DNA of 64,000 nt from Rhizobium sp. C4 (GCF_021026315.1 NZ_JAJNCX010000003.1:186001-250000), one strand, 5' to 3'; shown: positions 43,647-52,521, numbered from the stretch's first letter. Numbers and translations: made by a program. Notes: generated from the letters alone by a model not told the origin.

Positions 43647-43663
43647 TTTGGAACAATTCCAAA
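43647..43663. promoter_or_regulatory. Irr-box (ICE-like) palindrome upstream of rirA
   Basis: TTTGGAA-CAA-TTCCAAA is a perfect 17-bp palindrome. The iron control element bound by Irr is, as I recall, TTTAGAA-N3-TTCTAAA; this differs at one symmetric position. Irr repression of rirA under low iron is known in relatives, which fits its place between rirA and the ferric binding protein gene. Confidence 0.7.
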
Positions 43664-43762
43664 ATATGATCGGCCCACTCATATTTCGCTATTCGTGTTG
43701 ACGTGACAAGTCCGTCGACCTAAAAGGTGAGTGAAAATGTCAAGAAAGATACGGAGGTATCA

Positions 43763-44800
43763 TTGTCGAACGTTGCGAAGAACACCGTCCTTGCCGCTGC
43801 CCTGCTTGCCGGAACGGCTTTCCCTGCATTCGCCGATGGCGAGGTCAACATCTATTCCTATCGTCAGCCAGACCTGATCAAGCCTGTGCTTGACGCCTTC
43901 ACCAAGGAAACCGGCATCAAGACGAATGTTCTCTTCCTGGATAAGGGTCTGGTCGAGCGGATCAAGGCCGAAGGTGAAAATTCGCCCGCGGACGTCATCA
44001 TGACAGTGGATATCGCCCGCCTCACGGAAGCCAAGGAAGGCGGCGTCGTCCAGCCGCTGAAGGACGCGAAGATCGACGCCAACATTCCGGCCAACTTCCG
44101 CGACGCGGACGGTGACTGGTTCGGCCTCACCACGCGTGGCCGCGTCGTCTATGCCTCCAAGGAGCGCGTTGCACAGAACGAAATCACCTATGAGGAGCTC
44201 GCCGATCCCAAGTGGAAGGGCAAGATCTGCATGCGCGATGGCCAGCATTCCTACAATATCGGCCTGATCGCCTCGATGATCGCCAATGATGGCGCCGAGG
44301 CCACTGAAAAGTGGCTGACCGGCCTCAAGAACAATCTGGTTCGCAAGCCCGATGGCAACGACCGCAGCCAGGCCAAGGCCATCTGGGCCGGCGAATGCGA
44401 TCTGGCGCTTGGCAACACCTATTATGTCGGCCTGATGCTGACCGACACGAAGGAGCCGGAGCAGAAGGACTGGGCCGGCGCCATCAAGGTTCTCTTCCCG
44501 AACTCCAAGGATCGCGGCACGCATGTGAACGTGTCCGGCATGGCGCTCGCAAAGTATGCGCCCGACAAGGAAAACGCCATCAAGCTGATGGAATTCCTGT
44601 CGTCCAAGGAAGCCCAGCAGATCTATGCCGAGCAGGTCTTCGAATATCCCGTCCTGCCGGGCGCCGAGCCGTCGGCAATCGTCAAGTCCTTCGGTGAAAT
44701 CCATCCGGACAAGCTGTCGCTGACCGACGTTGCCAAATACCGCAAGCAGGCCTCCGAACTGGTCGACAAGGTCGGCCTCAACGACGGCCCGGCGAAGTAA
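43763..44800 (+). CDS. fbpA: Ferric-iron ABC transporter substrate-binding protein (FbpA/AfuA)
   Basis: About 345 residues: a signal peptide (NTVLAAALLAGTAFPAFA) with cleavage before DGEVNIYSYR, then a type II binding-protein fold of the FbpA family (DVIMTVDIARLTEAKEGG, then HSYNIGLIASMIANDG and GNTYYVGLM with the tyrosine pair that binds Fe(III)). It captures periplasmic ferric iron. I prefer TTG 43763 behind GGAGGT, although spacing is only 4 bases; GTG 43727 would add 12 residues. It is divergent from rirA, so RirA/Irr control is likely. The permease gene is 12 kb away and no ATPase is in the window. Confidence 0.9.
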   Translation: MSNVAKNTVLAAALLAGTAFPAFADGEVNIYSYRQPDLIKPVLDAFTKETGIKTNVLFLDKGLVERIKAEGENSPADVIMTVDIARLTEAKEGGVVQPLKDAKIDANIPANFRDADGDWFGLTTRGRVVYASKERVAQNEITYEELADPKWKGKICMRDGQHSYNIGLIASMIANDGAEATEKWLTGLKNNLVRKPDGNDRSQAKAIWAGECDLALGNTYYVGLMLTDTKEPEQKDWAGAIKVLFPNSKDRGTHVNVSGMALAKYAPDKENAIKLMEFLSSKEAQQIYAEQVFEYPVLPGAEPSAIVKSFGEIHPDKLSLTDVAKYRKQASELVDKVGLNDGPAK

Positions 44801-44835
44801 GCTCCGCAAGGTCTTTCAGACTTTGGAAAATGAAC

Positions 44836-44866
44836 AGGCCGGGCGTCAGCGCCCGGCCTATTTTGT
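44836..44866. terminator. Terminator of fbpA (bidirectional)
   Basis: AGGCCGGGCG (44836-44845) pairs with CGCCCGGCCT (44850-44859) around TCAG, followed by ATTTTGTT. It also overlaps the stop of the convergent M48 gene and may serve it. Confidence 0.75.
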
Positions 44867-45964
44867 TCGGGTGGCCGCGGTCTCCCTGGCCTCTTTCGAC
44901 CATTGCTCGATCATCTTCTGGCGGTCCGGCATGCCCGGATGCGTATCGAACATGCTCGTGCCTTCCGTGCCCACCTGCAACTTCTCCTGCAGGGCGGTGA
45001 AGAAACGGGCGAGCGCCATCGGGTCGCGTCCGGACTTTGTCATCAGGATCACCGAATAGTGGTCGGCCTCGCTCTCCGCCTCCCGCGAATAGGAAAGGGA
45101 CAAGAGGGCCGCCCCGTTGGTCAGGACATCCTGCATGGCGGTTCCGACATCGCCGGCAATCAGCATGATCAGGCCGGCCGTGCCGGCGGCGCGATAGATC
45201 TGGCGCAGCGAATGCTTCTTGTCGACATGGCCGATCTCATGCGCCAGCACGGCGAGGACCATATCCGGGTCATCGCCTGCGATATCGACCAGCTCGTCGG
45301 TGAGGATGATTGTGCCGGAGGGCAGTGCGAAAGCGTTCGGCCCGATTGCACCTCCCTCGCGGAAATTGAGCGAGTACCCACCTGTTCCCCGGTCTGCCCT
45401 CTTGGCCAGATCGCCAAACCCCTCCTCGATGGCGCGTCGTTTGGCCTCCGGCAATTGGCTCGGCTTCAGAAGAGTTGCGTCCAGTGACTTCAGTGTGCCG
45501 GCCGACATTGTCTGCGGTACCACATCGGGCGTCACCAGGACTGCCACTTCGACCAACGCGGGAAGGGCGAAACGATAGATCGCGGTGGCGAGAAGGAAGA
45601 CTGCGGCCACGAAAACGATCAGCCGCGGGTGGAACCGTTCCAGCCCGTGAACGAATGCACCGGCCCTGTTGGAACCGTGCTTCGTCAGCAGCTGGTCAAT
45701 GCCTGCGTTATCCGGCGTTTCGAAGAGGGAGCCGTTGCTGAAGGCGATGCGGCGCGGTACGTTGCCGACGCGGGATGATACCTCAATTGTCGAGAGAAAG
45801 CCGAGCGCCAGTGCGGGCTCGCCCGCTGAGGCGCCTGCGCGACGCACAATGACCGAGTCACCTTGAACCCAGATTTCGGCCGTGATCGCCTCGCTGGATC
45901 GCGGCGGATGCCATACGCCCTCGGCGATCCGCTTGAGCGACGTTGCGCGTGCGTCAGAAGCCAA
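44858..45964 (-). CDS. M48-family zinc metalloprotease, membrane anchored
   Basis: The 368-residue protein has one membrane helix at about 112-138 (RLIVFVAAVFLLATAIYRFA) and a C-terminal M48 peptidase domain with HEIGH at 242-246 and the third zinc ligand in SREAESEADHYS. The cytoplasmic N-terminal 105 residues form a small beta-rich domain. It overlaps the DUF898 gene by 11 bases, a pairing seen in other proteobacteria, and may process or turn over membrane or periplasmic proteins. The substrate is unknown. Confidence 0.88.
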   Translation of the reverse strand: MASDARATSLKRIAEGVWHPPRSSEAITAEIWVQGDSVIVRRAGASAGEPALALGFLSTIEVSSRVGNVPRRIAFSNGSLFETPDNAGIDQLLTKHGSNRAGAFVHGLERFHPRLIVFVAAVFLLATAIYRFALPALVEVAVLVTPDVVPQTMSAGTLKSLDATLLKPSQLPEAKRRAIEEGFGDLAKRADRGTGGYSLNFREGGAIGPNAFALPSGTIILTDELVDIAGDDPDMVLAVLAHEIGHVDKKHSLRQIYRAAGTAGLIMLIAGDVGTAMQDVLTNGAALLSLSYSREAESEADHYSVILMTKSGRDPMALARFFTALQEKLQVGTEGTSMFDTHPGMPDRQKMIEQWSKEARETAATRTK

Positions 45965-47030
45965 AATCGAAGCCCTCTAGATCGAGATATTCCGCCGTGG
46001 CGGCCACCCCGGCTGCTTCCATGGAGTCGAGCACGGTGCCGAGATCGCCATCGAAGGTGATGCCGCTGTGCTTAATCACATAACGTTGCTCCCGAATGGC
46101 CGTCCAGGGCCGCATCAGGCCCATCGTCAGAAAGACGAGGAAGAGGTTGCTGACGACGACGAAAAGATAGCCGAAGCGCGGCAGGTCGCTGAACAGCCGA
46201 TGCCGTTCATCGAGCAGCGAGGCATTCATGACCACATTCCGCACACCCGCCCGATACAGAATCGCGCACAGAAAATAGATAATCATGAGCGGTACGATCA
46301 TGCCGAACAGGCCGGCTGCGAACGCGTTCTCCAGAGCCTCTTCCACCGAGCCATCCGCCGGGAGCTGATTGGATGCCATGAAGATCAAGAAAGCGATGGC
46401 AATAGAAATGACGATGCCCACGACGAAGAGGATGATGGCGGGAAGTGCCGCACCATAAATCTTGCCCACGCGCGGATCGCTCGAGAAGCTGCGGTCGCCA
46501 TAGCGGAGATTGTTGAACAGGTAGCGATAGAACCAGCGGCTGGCGAGCGGCGCGAGAATGCCGAGAGACAGGGTCGCAACCACTCCGCCCAGCACCACCG
46601 ACGTAAAAGCCCCCCAGGCGGTTCCGGTGAAGTTGAACCGGACATTGCGATAGCTCGTCACCCGCGCCGAAAACCGCAGGCCCCGCGCCATCAGCCAAGG
46701 CAGCGCGACCAGAAACACGATGGGGCTGACAAGCGCCAGAAGCGGAACGATGGCAGTCACGATATTGATCGCAATCAGTCCCGCGAACACGATGAGCCGC
46801 CCGATAAAGATCTGCTTGCCCTTCGCGTGGTAATCAAACGATTGCCCGGCCACGAACGTGTTGCCGTAGAAGTAGCGGTTGCGCCGCACCTTGGCCCAGG
46901 CGGAATAGATGCCCACGGTCACGATGGTCAGAAGGATGTTGACCATCCAGATGCCGAAATACTCGCTGGCCGTCCCGCGAAACTCGGCGCGAACAAGTCC
47001 GCCCGCGCCCTGTGCACTCGTATCCGCCAA
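45954..47030 (-). CDS. DUF898 (YjgN-like) inner-membrane protein
   Basis: The 358-residue polytopic protein has the DUF898 signature early on: YFGIWMVNILLTIVTVGIYS, AWAKVRRNRYFYGNT, and later FNFTGTAWGAF and NLRYGDRSFS. About eight hydrophobic helices are visible. Function of the family is unknown. The last 11 bases overlap the M48 protease gene, so the two are co-expressed. The product may be a partner or substrate of that protease. Confidence 0.88.
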   Translation of the reverse strand: MADTSAQGAGGLVRAEFRGTASEYFGIWMVNILLTIVTVGIYSAWAKVRRNRYFYGNTFVAGQSFDYHAKGKQIFIGRLIVFAGLIAINIVTAIVPLLALVSPIVFLVALPWLMARGLRFSARVTSYRNVRFNFTGTAWGAFTSVVLGGVVATLSLGILAPLASRWFYRYLFNNLRYGDRSFSSDPRVGKIYGAALPAIILFVVGIVISIAIAFLIFMASNQLPADGSVEEALENAFAAGLFGMIVPLMIIYFLCAILYRAGVRNVVMNASLLDERHRLFSDLPRFGYLFVVVSNLFLVFLTMGLMRPWTAIREQRYVIKHSGITFDGDLGTVLDSMEAAGVAATAEYLDLEGFDFGF

Positions 47031-47096
47031 TGTCTGCCCCCTCGATACTACTCTGCAAAAGTCCGCAGGCGCTTCTCAACGCATTGTAAAGACGTG

Positions 47097-47123
47097 AAAA
47101 AGGCGGGCCCATGAGGACCCGCC
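47097..47123 (-). terminator. Terminator of mmsA
   Basis: On the minus strand GGCGGGTCC-TCAT-GGGCCCGCC (one mismatch) is followed by a T-run (complement of 47097-47101). It lies 50 bases past the mmsA stop. Confidence 0.75.
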
Positions 47124-47174
47124 CACTATACAGAAAACGCGAGGACTGCAAACTGCAGATTGCGCTCGTGAAGC

Positions 47175-48671
47175 TTACTTCATGGTCGGCATAGAGAATT
47201 CCGCGCCGTCCTTGATGCCCGAGGGCCAACGCGAGGTGATCGTCTTGGTGCGCGTCCAGAACTTGATCGAGTCCGTGCCGTGCTGGTTCAGGTCGCCGAA
47301 GGACGAGGCCTTCCAGCCGCCGAAGGAGTGGTAGGCGAGCGGAACCGGAACCGGAACGTTGATGCCGACCATGCCGATATTGATGCGCGAGGCGAAGTCA
47401 CGGGCAGCGTCGCCGTCGCGGGTGAAGATGGCGGTGCCGTTGCCATATTCATGCTTCATCGGCAGGGACAGTGCTTCTTCGTAGTTCTTGGCGCGGACGA
47501 CCGAGAGAACCGGTCCGAAGATTTCGGTCTTGTAGATGTCCATCTCCGGCGTGACGTTGTCGAACAGCGTGCCGCCGACGAAGAAGCCGTTTTCGTAGCC
47601 CTGAAGCTTGAAGTCGCGGCCGTCGACCACGAGCTTGGCACCTTCCTCGACACCGCGCGAGATCAGACCCTTGATCTTGGCCTGGGCTTCCTTGGTGACG
47701 ACCGGGCCCATGTCGGCCTTGTCATCGGTGTAAGGACCGATGCGCAGCGACTCGACCTTCGGGATCAGCTTTTCGATGAGGCGGTTTGCCGTCTCTTCGC
47801 CAACCGGAACGGCGACGGAGACGGCCATGCAGCGCTCGCCGGCCGAGCCATAGCCCGCGCCCATCAGCGCGTTGACGGCCTGGTCGAGATCGGCGTCCGG
47901 CATGATGATCATGTGGTTCTTGGCGCCGCCGAAGCACTGCGCGCGCTTGCTGTTCATCGCCGCCGTGCCATAGACATAGCGGGCGATCGGCGTCGAGCCG
48001 ACGAAGGACACGGCGCTGATATCCGGGTTGGTCAGGATCGCATCGACGGCCGCCTTGTCGCCGTTGACGACGTTGAGAATGCCTGCCGGCAGGCCGGCTT
48101 CGATCATCAGTTCGGCAAGACGAAGCGGAACGGACGGATCGCGCTCGGAGGGCTTCAGGATGAAGGCGTTGCCGGTAGCAATGGCCGGGGCAAACATCCA
48201 CATCGGGATCATGGCCGGGAAGTTGAACGGCGTGATGCCCGCACCAATGCCGACCGGCTGGCGCATGGAATACATGTCGATGCCCGGACCGGCACCTTCT
48301 GTGAACTCGCCCTTCTGCAGATGCGGAATGCCGATGACGAATTCGCAGACTTCCAGACCGCGGATGACGTCGCCCTTGGCGTCCTCGATCGTCTTGCCAT
48401 GCTCGCGCGAGAGCATTTCGGCAATCTCATCCATGTTCTGGTTGAGGAGGTCGACGAATTTCATGAAGACGCGGGCGCGGCGCTGCGGATTGGTTGCTGC
48501 CCAGCCCGGCTGTGCGGCCTTGGCGCTGGCAACGGCGGCGGCCAGTTCGGCTTCCGTGGCGAGCGCCACGCGAGCCTGCACTTCGCCCGTTGCCGGGTTG
48601 AAGACGTCTGCAAAGCGACCGCTCTTGCCGGCAACATGCTTGCCGTCGATGTAATGACCGATTTCCTTCAT
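47175..48671 (-). CDS. mmsA: Methylmalonate-semialdehyde dehydrogenase (CoA-acylating)
   Basis: The 498-residue aldehyde dehydrogenase has the NAD site near ITPFNFPAMIPMWMF (146-160), the FVGST motif at 223-227 and catalytic Cys281 in GSAGERCMAV. The MmsA/IolA subgroup is shown by ITPFNFP and by the absence of the general-base Glu motif in its usual place. It converts malonate or methylmalonate semialdehyde to acetyl- or propionyl-CoA in valine, beta-alanine and inositol breakdown. The leader contains a GGAGG ribosome site, a rhizobial palindromic repeat and a perfect TGTGCAAA/TTTGCACA operator. Confidence 0.95.
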   Translation of the reverse strand: MKEIGHYIDGKHVAGKSGRFADVFNPATGEVQARVALATEAELAAAVASAKAAQPGWAATNPQRRARVFMKFVDLLNQNMDEIAEMLSREHGKTIEDAKGDVIRGLEVCEFVIGIPHLQKGEFTEGAGPGIDMYSMRQPVGIGAGITPFNFPAMIPMWMFAPAIATGNAFILKPSERDPSVPLRLAELMIEAGLPAGILNVVNGDKAAVDAILTNPDISAVSFVGSTPIARYVYGTAAMNSKRAQCFGGAKNHMIIMPDADLDQAVNALMGAGYGSAGERCMAVSVAVPVGEETANRLIEKLIPKVESLRIGPYTDDKADMGPVVTKEAQAKIKGLISRGVEEGAKLVVDGRDFKLQGYENGFFVGGTLFDNVTPEMDIYKTEIFGPVLSVVRAKNYEEALSLPMKHEYGNGTAIFTRDGDAARDFASRINIGMVGINVPVPVPLAYHSFGGWKASSFGDLNQHGTDSIKFWTRTKTITSRWPSGIKDGAEFSMPTMK

Positions 48672-48686
48672 GGGATCCTCCTTCAG

Positions 48687-48757
48687 AGCAATTCCAGCGA
48701 AAGCGCAAGCCGGTTTCGCGTCTGGAATTGCGTTAAAATGAAAAGATAGAGCGTTTC
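48687..48757. repeat. Rhizobial intergenic palindromic repeat, copy 1
   Basis: GCAATTCC (48688-48695) and GGAATTGC (48724-48731) form the outer arms around GCGAAAGCGC and CGGTTTCGCG, followed by GATAGAGCGTTTC. I recognise this as the abundant Rhizobiaceae intergenic element. It lies in the 5' leader of mmsA. A second copy is at 63.6 kb. Confidence 0.7.
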
Positions 48758-48851
48758 AGGCGAGTCTGTTTTTCGACGGAAACGATCTATCAATTTGCCG
48801 CATAGTGACACTGGATTTTGTCGATAGCAACGGCACGGTTTCCGCATCGGA

Positions 48852-48867
48852 TGTGCAAATTTGCACA
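48852..48867. promoter_or_regulatory. Perfect 16-bp operator upstream of mmsA
   Basis: TGTGCAAATTTGCACA is a perfect palindrome, 181 bases upstream of the mmsA start and 31 bases beyond the 3' hairpin of the coiled-coil gene. The half-site GTGCAAA is shared with the kduI/lacI operators, but without the 2-base spacer. Confidence 0.6.
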
Positions 48868-48881
48868 ACGCCGTCTGGAAA

Positions 48882-48913
48882 TGAAAAAGCCCCGAAGCAA
48901 AACTCCGGGGCTT
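48882..48913 (-). terminator. Terminator of the coiled-coil gene
   Basis: On the minus strand AAGCCCCG (complement of 48906-48913) pairs with CGGGGCTT (complement of 48887-48894), followed by TTTTTCAT. It lies 31 bases past the stop codon. Confidence 0.75.
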
Positions 48914-48943
48914 GATTTCTGGCATCGGCAGAGCGGCTAGGAC

Positions 48944-50497
48944 TTACTCGCCGTCCCGCTGCGGGTCCACAGGGCGCGGGCGGCTGCGCGGGCGCAGTTC
49001 TTCGACGGTGGCGCTACTGCGCGGCGAACCGTCTTCGTTGAACTCGCTCTCCTGCGCATCCGGCTCGAAATCGAGCGTCAGACCGGCGGGCTGTTCTTCC
49101 GGCTTGCCCTTGATCTTGATGAGCTGGCTCTGCAGGAAGTTGCGTTCGCGGCGAGCGGAATTCAGCGCACCTTCGAGATAGGTGCGGTCGGCGCGTTCGT
49201 TTTCCAGCTGTTCGTTGAGCTTGCGGCTCTGGTCTTCGACCTGCTGCAGGTATTCGGCGTGACGCTTGTGCAGCGCCTCGATGACTTCCTGCTGCATGCG
49301 GATCTTTTCGGAAGACTGTTCCGAAGAGCGGACATGGCCACGAAGCTGGATGCTGAGTTCTTCGACGCGAGCCTGAAGCTGCGTTTCGGACTTTTCCAGT
49401 TCCTTGTTGCGGCGGGCGGTGTCCTGAAGCTCCTGCTTGAGGCCTTCGACTTCGGATTCGAGGCGGCGCATGTGGCGCTGCGTCTCGGCCTGTGCTGTCT
49501 GGTCGCGGAAGTTGGAGCGCTGCTCGTCGCGCGCCTTTTCGAGCAGATGCTCGGCCAGACGGGCGCGAGAGGTCAGGGCCTCAAGGCGGATTTCATAGTT
49601 CTTGGCGTCGGTCTCGCGCAGCGTTTCGGCCGTCTGCAGGCTCGCCTGCAGCTCTTCGCGCTCGCCGAGAAGTTCCGACTGGCGGGCTTCCAGCTTCATC
49701 ACGCGGTCGCGCGCCTTGTCGAGTTCGTCCGTGGCGGAGGCCAGCGCCCGGCGCTGCGACTGCATGCTGGTGACGACTTCGTCATGCAGCTTGGAGAAAC
49801 GGATGCGCTCTGCGACTTCGAAGTCGACGCTCGACTGCAGGAGCTTGCGCTCTTCGCGCAGTTCATGCAGCTGCTTCTCGTTCTCGCCGACGATGACCGA
49901 CAGATGGTCGGCCTTTTCCGTCAGGTTCTCGATCGTCGTGCGCATCGCGCTGATTTCGTTTTCCAGAACCTTCGAGCGGGCATCGGCCTCGCGCAGGGCG
50001 ATCTGGTCCGACTTGTGCGCATCCGACAGCTCGTTGCGCATGCGCAGCAACAGGTCGCGTTCGGAGGAAATTTCGTCAAGCTGGCTCTGCAGGCGCAGAA
50101 GCGAGGCCTGCGAGGAGGAAAGCTTGGCGCGCAGTTCTTCGTTGAGCTTGCGCGACGAGCCATAGGCCGTCTTGATTTCGGCAAGCTCGCGCTTGTTCAG
50201 GTGAAGCTGGCGGGCAATTTCGCCGAACTCCGTGAACAGGCCTTCCATTTCTTCGGCAGCGCTACGCAGCGACTTCAGGGAGTTGAGCGCAGTCTCACTG
50301 CGATTGCGCAGACCCTCGTGATAGGTGCCAAGCGCGCGGACGGCTTCGACAGTGTCCACCGGCTCGGAACGCTCTGGTCCTTCGGTCTTTTCTCGGATCA
50401 TGGGCACATCGCTCTGCATTGGTTCAGGCATATCACCATCTCCCTCGCCGCCGCCGCCGCCTTTTCGCTTTCTGAGCAGTGAAAAATTGGAAATCAT
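48944..50497 (-). CDS. Long coiled-coil protein (517 aa), possibly cytoskeletal
   Basis: After an N-terminal basic/glycine-rich tail (ISNFSLLRKRKGGGGG), residues from about 50 to 470 are almost unbroken heptad repeats rich in Glu, Arg, Leu and Gln. An acidic and then proline/arginine-rich tail follows (RPRSRPRPVDPQRDGE). There is no membrane segment or enzyme motif. The head-rod-tail plan and size resemble bacterial intermediate-filament-like proteins such as crescentin, but coiled coils look alike and homology is not shown. The start at 50497 was chosen because the upstream extension is unlike the rest. It stands alone with its own terminator. Confidence 0.75.
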   Translation of the reverse strand: MISNFSLLRKRKGGGGGEGDGDMPEPMQSDVPMIREKTEGPERSEPVDTVEAVRALGTYHEGLRNRSETALNSLKSLRSAAEEMEGLFTEFGEIARQLHLNKRELAEIKTAYGSSRKLNEELRAKLSSSQASLLRLQSQLDEISSERDLLLRMRNELSDAHKSDQIALREADARSKVLENEISAMRTTIENLTEKADHLSVIVGENEKQLHELREERKLLQSSVDFEVAERIRFSKLHDEVVTSMQSQRRALASATDELDKARDRVMKLEARQSELLGEREELQASLQTAETLRETDAKNYEIRLEALTSRARLAEHLLEKARDEQRSNFRDQTAQAETQRHMRRLESEVEGLKQELQDTARRNKELEKSETQLQARVEELSIQLRGHVRSSEQSSEKIRMQQEVIEALHKRHAEYLQQVEDQSRKLNEQLENERADRTYLEGALNSARRERNFLQSQLIKIKGKPEEQPAGLTLDFEPDAQESEFNEDGSPRSSATVEELRPRSRPRPVDPQRDGE

Positions 50498-50878
50498 GAA
50501 TGCCCCAAATCCTGACGGACCAACCGTCCCGGTTCCTGGTCTGCTGCGCGCCCCGCCTGCAAGGTCGCCTTGTTCTCGTTCATCGGCCGATCCCGCCGAC
50601 GGTTCCGTCAAAGCATGACGCGTAAAACTCCCCGTGTACGAAATGTGGGCTGCAAGCCTGTCCACACGCCGCATACATCTACGCGCACCTATGTAATTAA
50701 CCAAACGTAGCAGTTGGCCCGGCCTATTGCAATCGGCCCACCTGTGCAAAGCGGGGTCAAGCGGCATATCAGGAGCGTTGTGGCGCCTGTGCAATAGCTC
50801 CCTTTGACTGGAGCAACGCGCTCGACCACGATAAGTTCATTCGAACAAGCCGGATTCGGCGCTGGGATTGGCATTTCG

Positions 50879-51760
50879 ATGAATTGGGACGACGTCCGCA
50901 TATTTCTGGCTGTCGCGCGGGCAGGGCAGATTTTATCCGCCGCCCGCACGCTCGGCGTCAACCATGCCACCGTCGGCCGCCGCGTCAGCGCGTTGGAAGA
51001 GGCCTTGCAGACAAGGCTTCTCGTGCGCCGCACCAATGGCTGCGAACTGACGCCGGAGGGCGAGATCTTCCTGCATGCCGCCGAGCGGATGGAAACCGAA
51101 ATGCTGGCCGCCCAGGCCAATGTCGGCAATGTCGATGCGGCACTCGCTGGAACTGTCCGTATCGGTGCGCCCGACGGCTTCGGCGTCTCGTTCCTTGCCC
51201 CGCGCCTCGGCACGCTGATTGCCCGCCATCCGGCGCTGAAGGTCCAGCTGGTCCCGGTCCCCCGCGCGTTTTCGCTTTCGCAGCGGGAGGCGGATATCGC
51301 GATCACCATCGAACGCCCGGTCGAAGGCCGACTGATCTCGGCAAAGCTCACGGACTATACGCTGGGGGTCTATGCGTCCCGGGCCTACCTGGCTGCCCAT
51401 GGCACGCCGACCGATGTCGAGGCGCTGAAGGCGCATCGCCTGATCGGCTATGTGGAAGACCTGCTCTTCACCCCGTCGCTGAATTTCGCGCACGAAGTCT
51501 TCAAGGGTGTCGACACCGCCTTCGAGATATCCTCGGCGATCGGCCAGACCGAAGCGGTGCGCTCAGGCGCCGGCATCGGCATCCTGCATGACTATATTGC
51601 GCGGAATGATACGGGGCTGGTTCGCATCCTGCCCGAGATCGGGCTCAGGCGGACCTATTGGACGATCATCCACGAAAGCGCCCGCGAACTTGCCCGCGTG
51701 CGGGCCGTCGTCAGCTTCCTCCAGGAAATCGTCGAAACCGATCGGACGATCTTCCTGTGA
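50879..51760 (+). CDS. LysR-family transcriptional regulator
   Basis: The 293-residue protein begins MNWDDVRIFLAVARAGQILS and has the HTH AARTLGVNHATVGRRVSALE of the LysR subgroup with RRV instead of RQI. The effector domain is of standard length (GTVRIGAPDGFGVSFLAPRL). It is divergent from the coiled-coil gene across 381 bases (50498-50878), in which I see no gene. Its target is unknown; mmsA, one gene away, is a candidate. The ATG at 50879 gives the standard LysR N-terminus. Confidence 0.9.
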   Translation: MNWDDVRIFLAVARAGQILSAARTLGVNHATVGRRVSALEEALQTRLLVRRTNGCELTPEGEIFLHAAERMETEMLAAQANVGNVDAALAGTVRIGAPDGFGVSFLAPRLGTLIARHPALKVQLVPVPRAFSLSQREADIAITIERPVEGRLISAKLTDYTLGVYASRAYLAAHGTPTDVEALKAHRLIGYVEDLLFTPSLNFAHEVFKGVDTAFEISSAIGQTEAVRSGAGIGILHDYIARNDTGLVRILPEIGLRRTYWTIIHESARELARVRAVVSFLQEIVETDRTIFL

Positions 51761-51788
51761 AATGGTCCACATAGATATAGAAGAGAAG

Positions 51789-51865
51789 TGGTACGGTTGG
51801 GGGGTCTCGAACCTCCGACCTCAGGAGCCACAATCCTGCGCTCTAACCAACTGAGCTACAACCGC
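51789..51865 (-). tRNA. tRNA-His (anticodon GTG)
   Basis: Read on the minus strand, GCGGTTG (complement of 51859-51865) pairs with CAACCGT, the discriminator is A and CCA is encoded (complement of 51789-51791). The anticodon stem CAGGA/TCCTG encloses TTGTGGC with anticodon GTG. The T arm holds GGTTCGAGACC. The base before the acceptor is T, not an encoded G-1. Confidence 0.93.
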
Positions 51866-51950
51866 ATGAGGCACGTCTTGAAAGGCGTGTGACGCTCACA
51901 TACGGGCGTCGGAATTTTTTTTCAAGCACAATCCGCATGAAAATCATAAA

Positions 51951-51974
51951 AAAAGGCCGGGATAACCCGGCCTT
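51951..51974 (-). terminator. Terminator of the phasin gene
   Basis: On the minus strand AAGGCCGGG (complement of 51966-51974) pairs with CCCGGCCTT (complement of 51953-51961), followed by TTTTT. It lies 22 bases past the phasin stop. Confidence 0.8.
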
Positions 51975-51996
51975 GTGATCGGAAAGTCCTGTAAAA

Positions 51997-52446
51997 TCAG
52001 GCGGCCTTGAAGATCGAAGCAACCTTCTGGGCTGCGTCCTTCGACGGCTGCGAGACTTCTTCGGCAACCTTGCGCGAGGTTTCCTGCATGGACTTGATCT
52101 GCTCGACGGCGGCTTCAGCCTGCTTGCGGGCGAATGCGGACTGCAGTTCGAACAGCTCGGTAACCGACTTCACGCCAAGGAGGGCTTCCATGTGCGAGAA
52201 GGAGCTTTCTGCGTTGGTGCGGATCGCGTCGATGGCCTTGAGGCCGAGTTCAACGGTGCCGGCCTGCGCCTTTTCGAGCGTCGCTTCGATCGTCTTCGTC
52301 GCATCTTCGGACGCTTCCTTCACCTTTGCGAAGGCGTCCTTGGACTGGTTAACGCTCTTTTCAGCAAGCTCCCGGAAAGATTCGGAAAACTTGGAAGGGT
52401 CGAAGGTCGAGAACGAGAAAACGTCGTCAAGTTTCGGGGTAGCCAT
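51997..52446 (-). CDS. phaP: Phasin (PHB granule-associated protein)
   Basis: The 149-residue, highly helical, Ala/Lys/Glu-rich protein fits the phasin family. FDPSKFSESFRELAEKSVNQ lies near the start, SKDAFAKVKEASED follows, and FELQSAFARKQAEAAVEQIK lies near 100-119. Phasins coat polyhydroxybutyrate granules. The gene has its own terminator and a promoter with two TGC-rich palindromes (TGCATTGCA and TGCGCCGCA), the kind of site bound by PhaR-type repressors. It is unlinked to phaC in this window. Confidence 0.9.
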   Translation of the reverse strand: MATPKLDDVFSFSTFDPSKFSESFRELAEKSVNQSKDAFAKVKEASEDATKTIEATLEKAQAGTVELGLKAIDAIRTNAESSFSHMEALLGVKSVTELFELQSAFARKQAEAAVEQIKSMQETSRKVAEEVSQPSKDAAQKVASIFKAA

Positions 52447-52521
52447 GATATGCGCTCCTTGGTGTGTGGCCCTCTGTTGAGGCGCCAGCTTTGTTGATGC
52501 CTGTTTATATAGCAGCTCTTA

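Noticed and set aside
43135-43662. Longer rirA start
   Set aside because: The extra 21 residues are unlike RirA, and the extension would cover the Irr-box. The MRLTKQTNYAVRML start is the conserved one.
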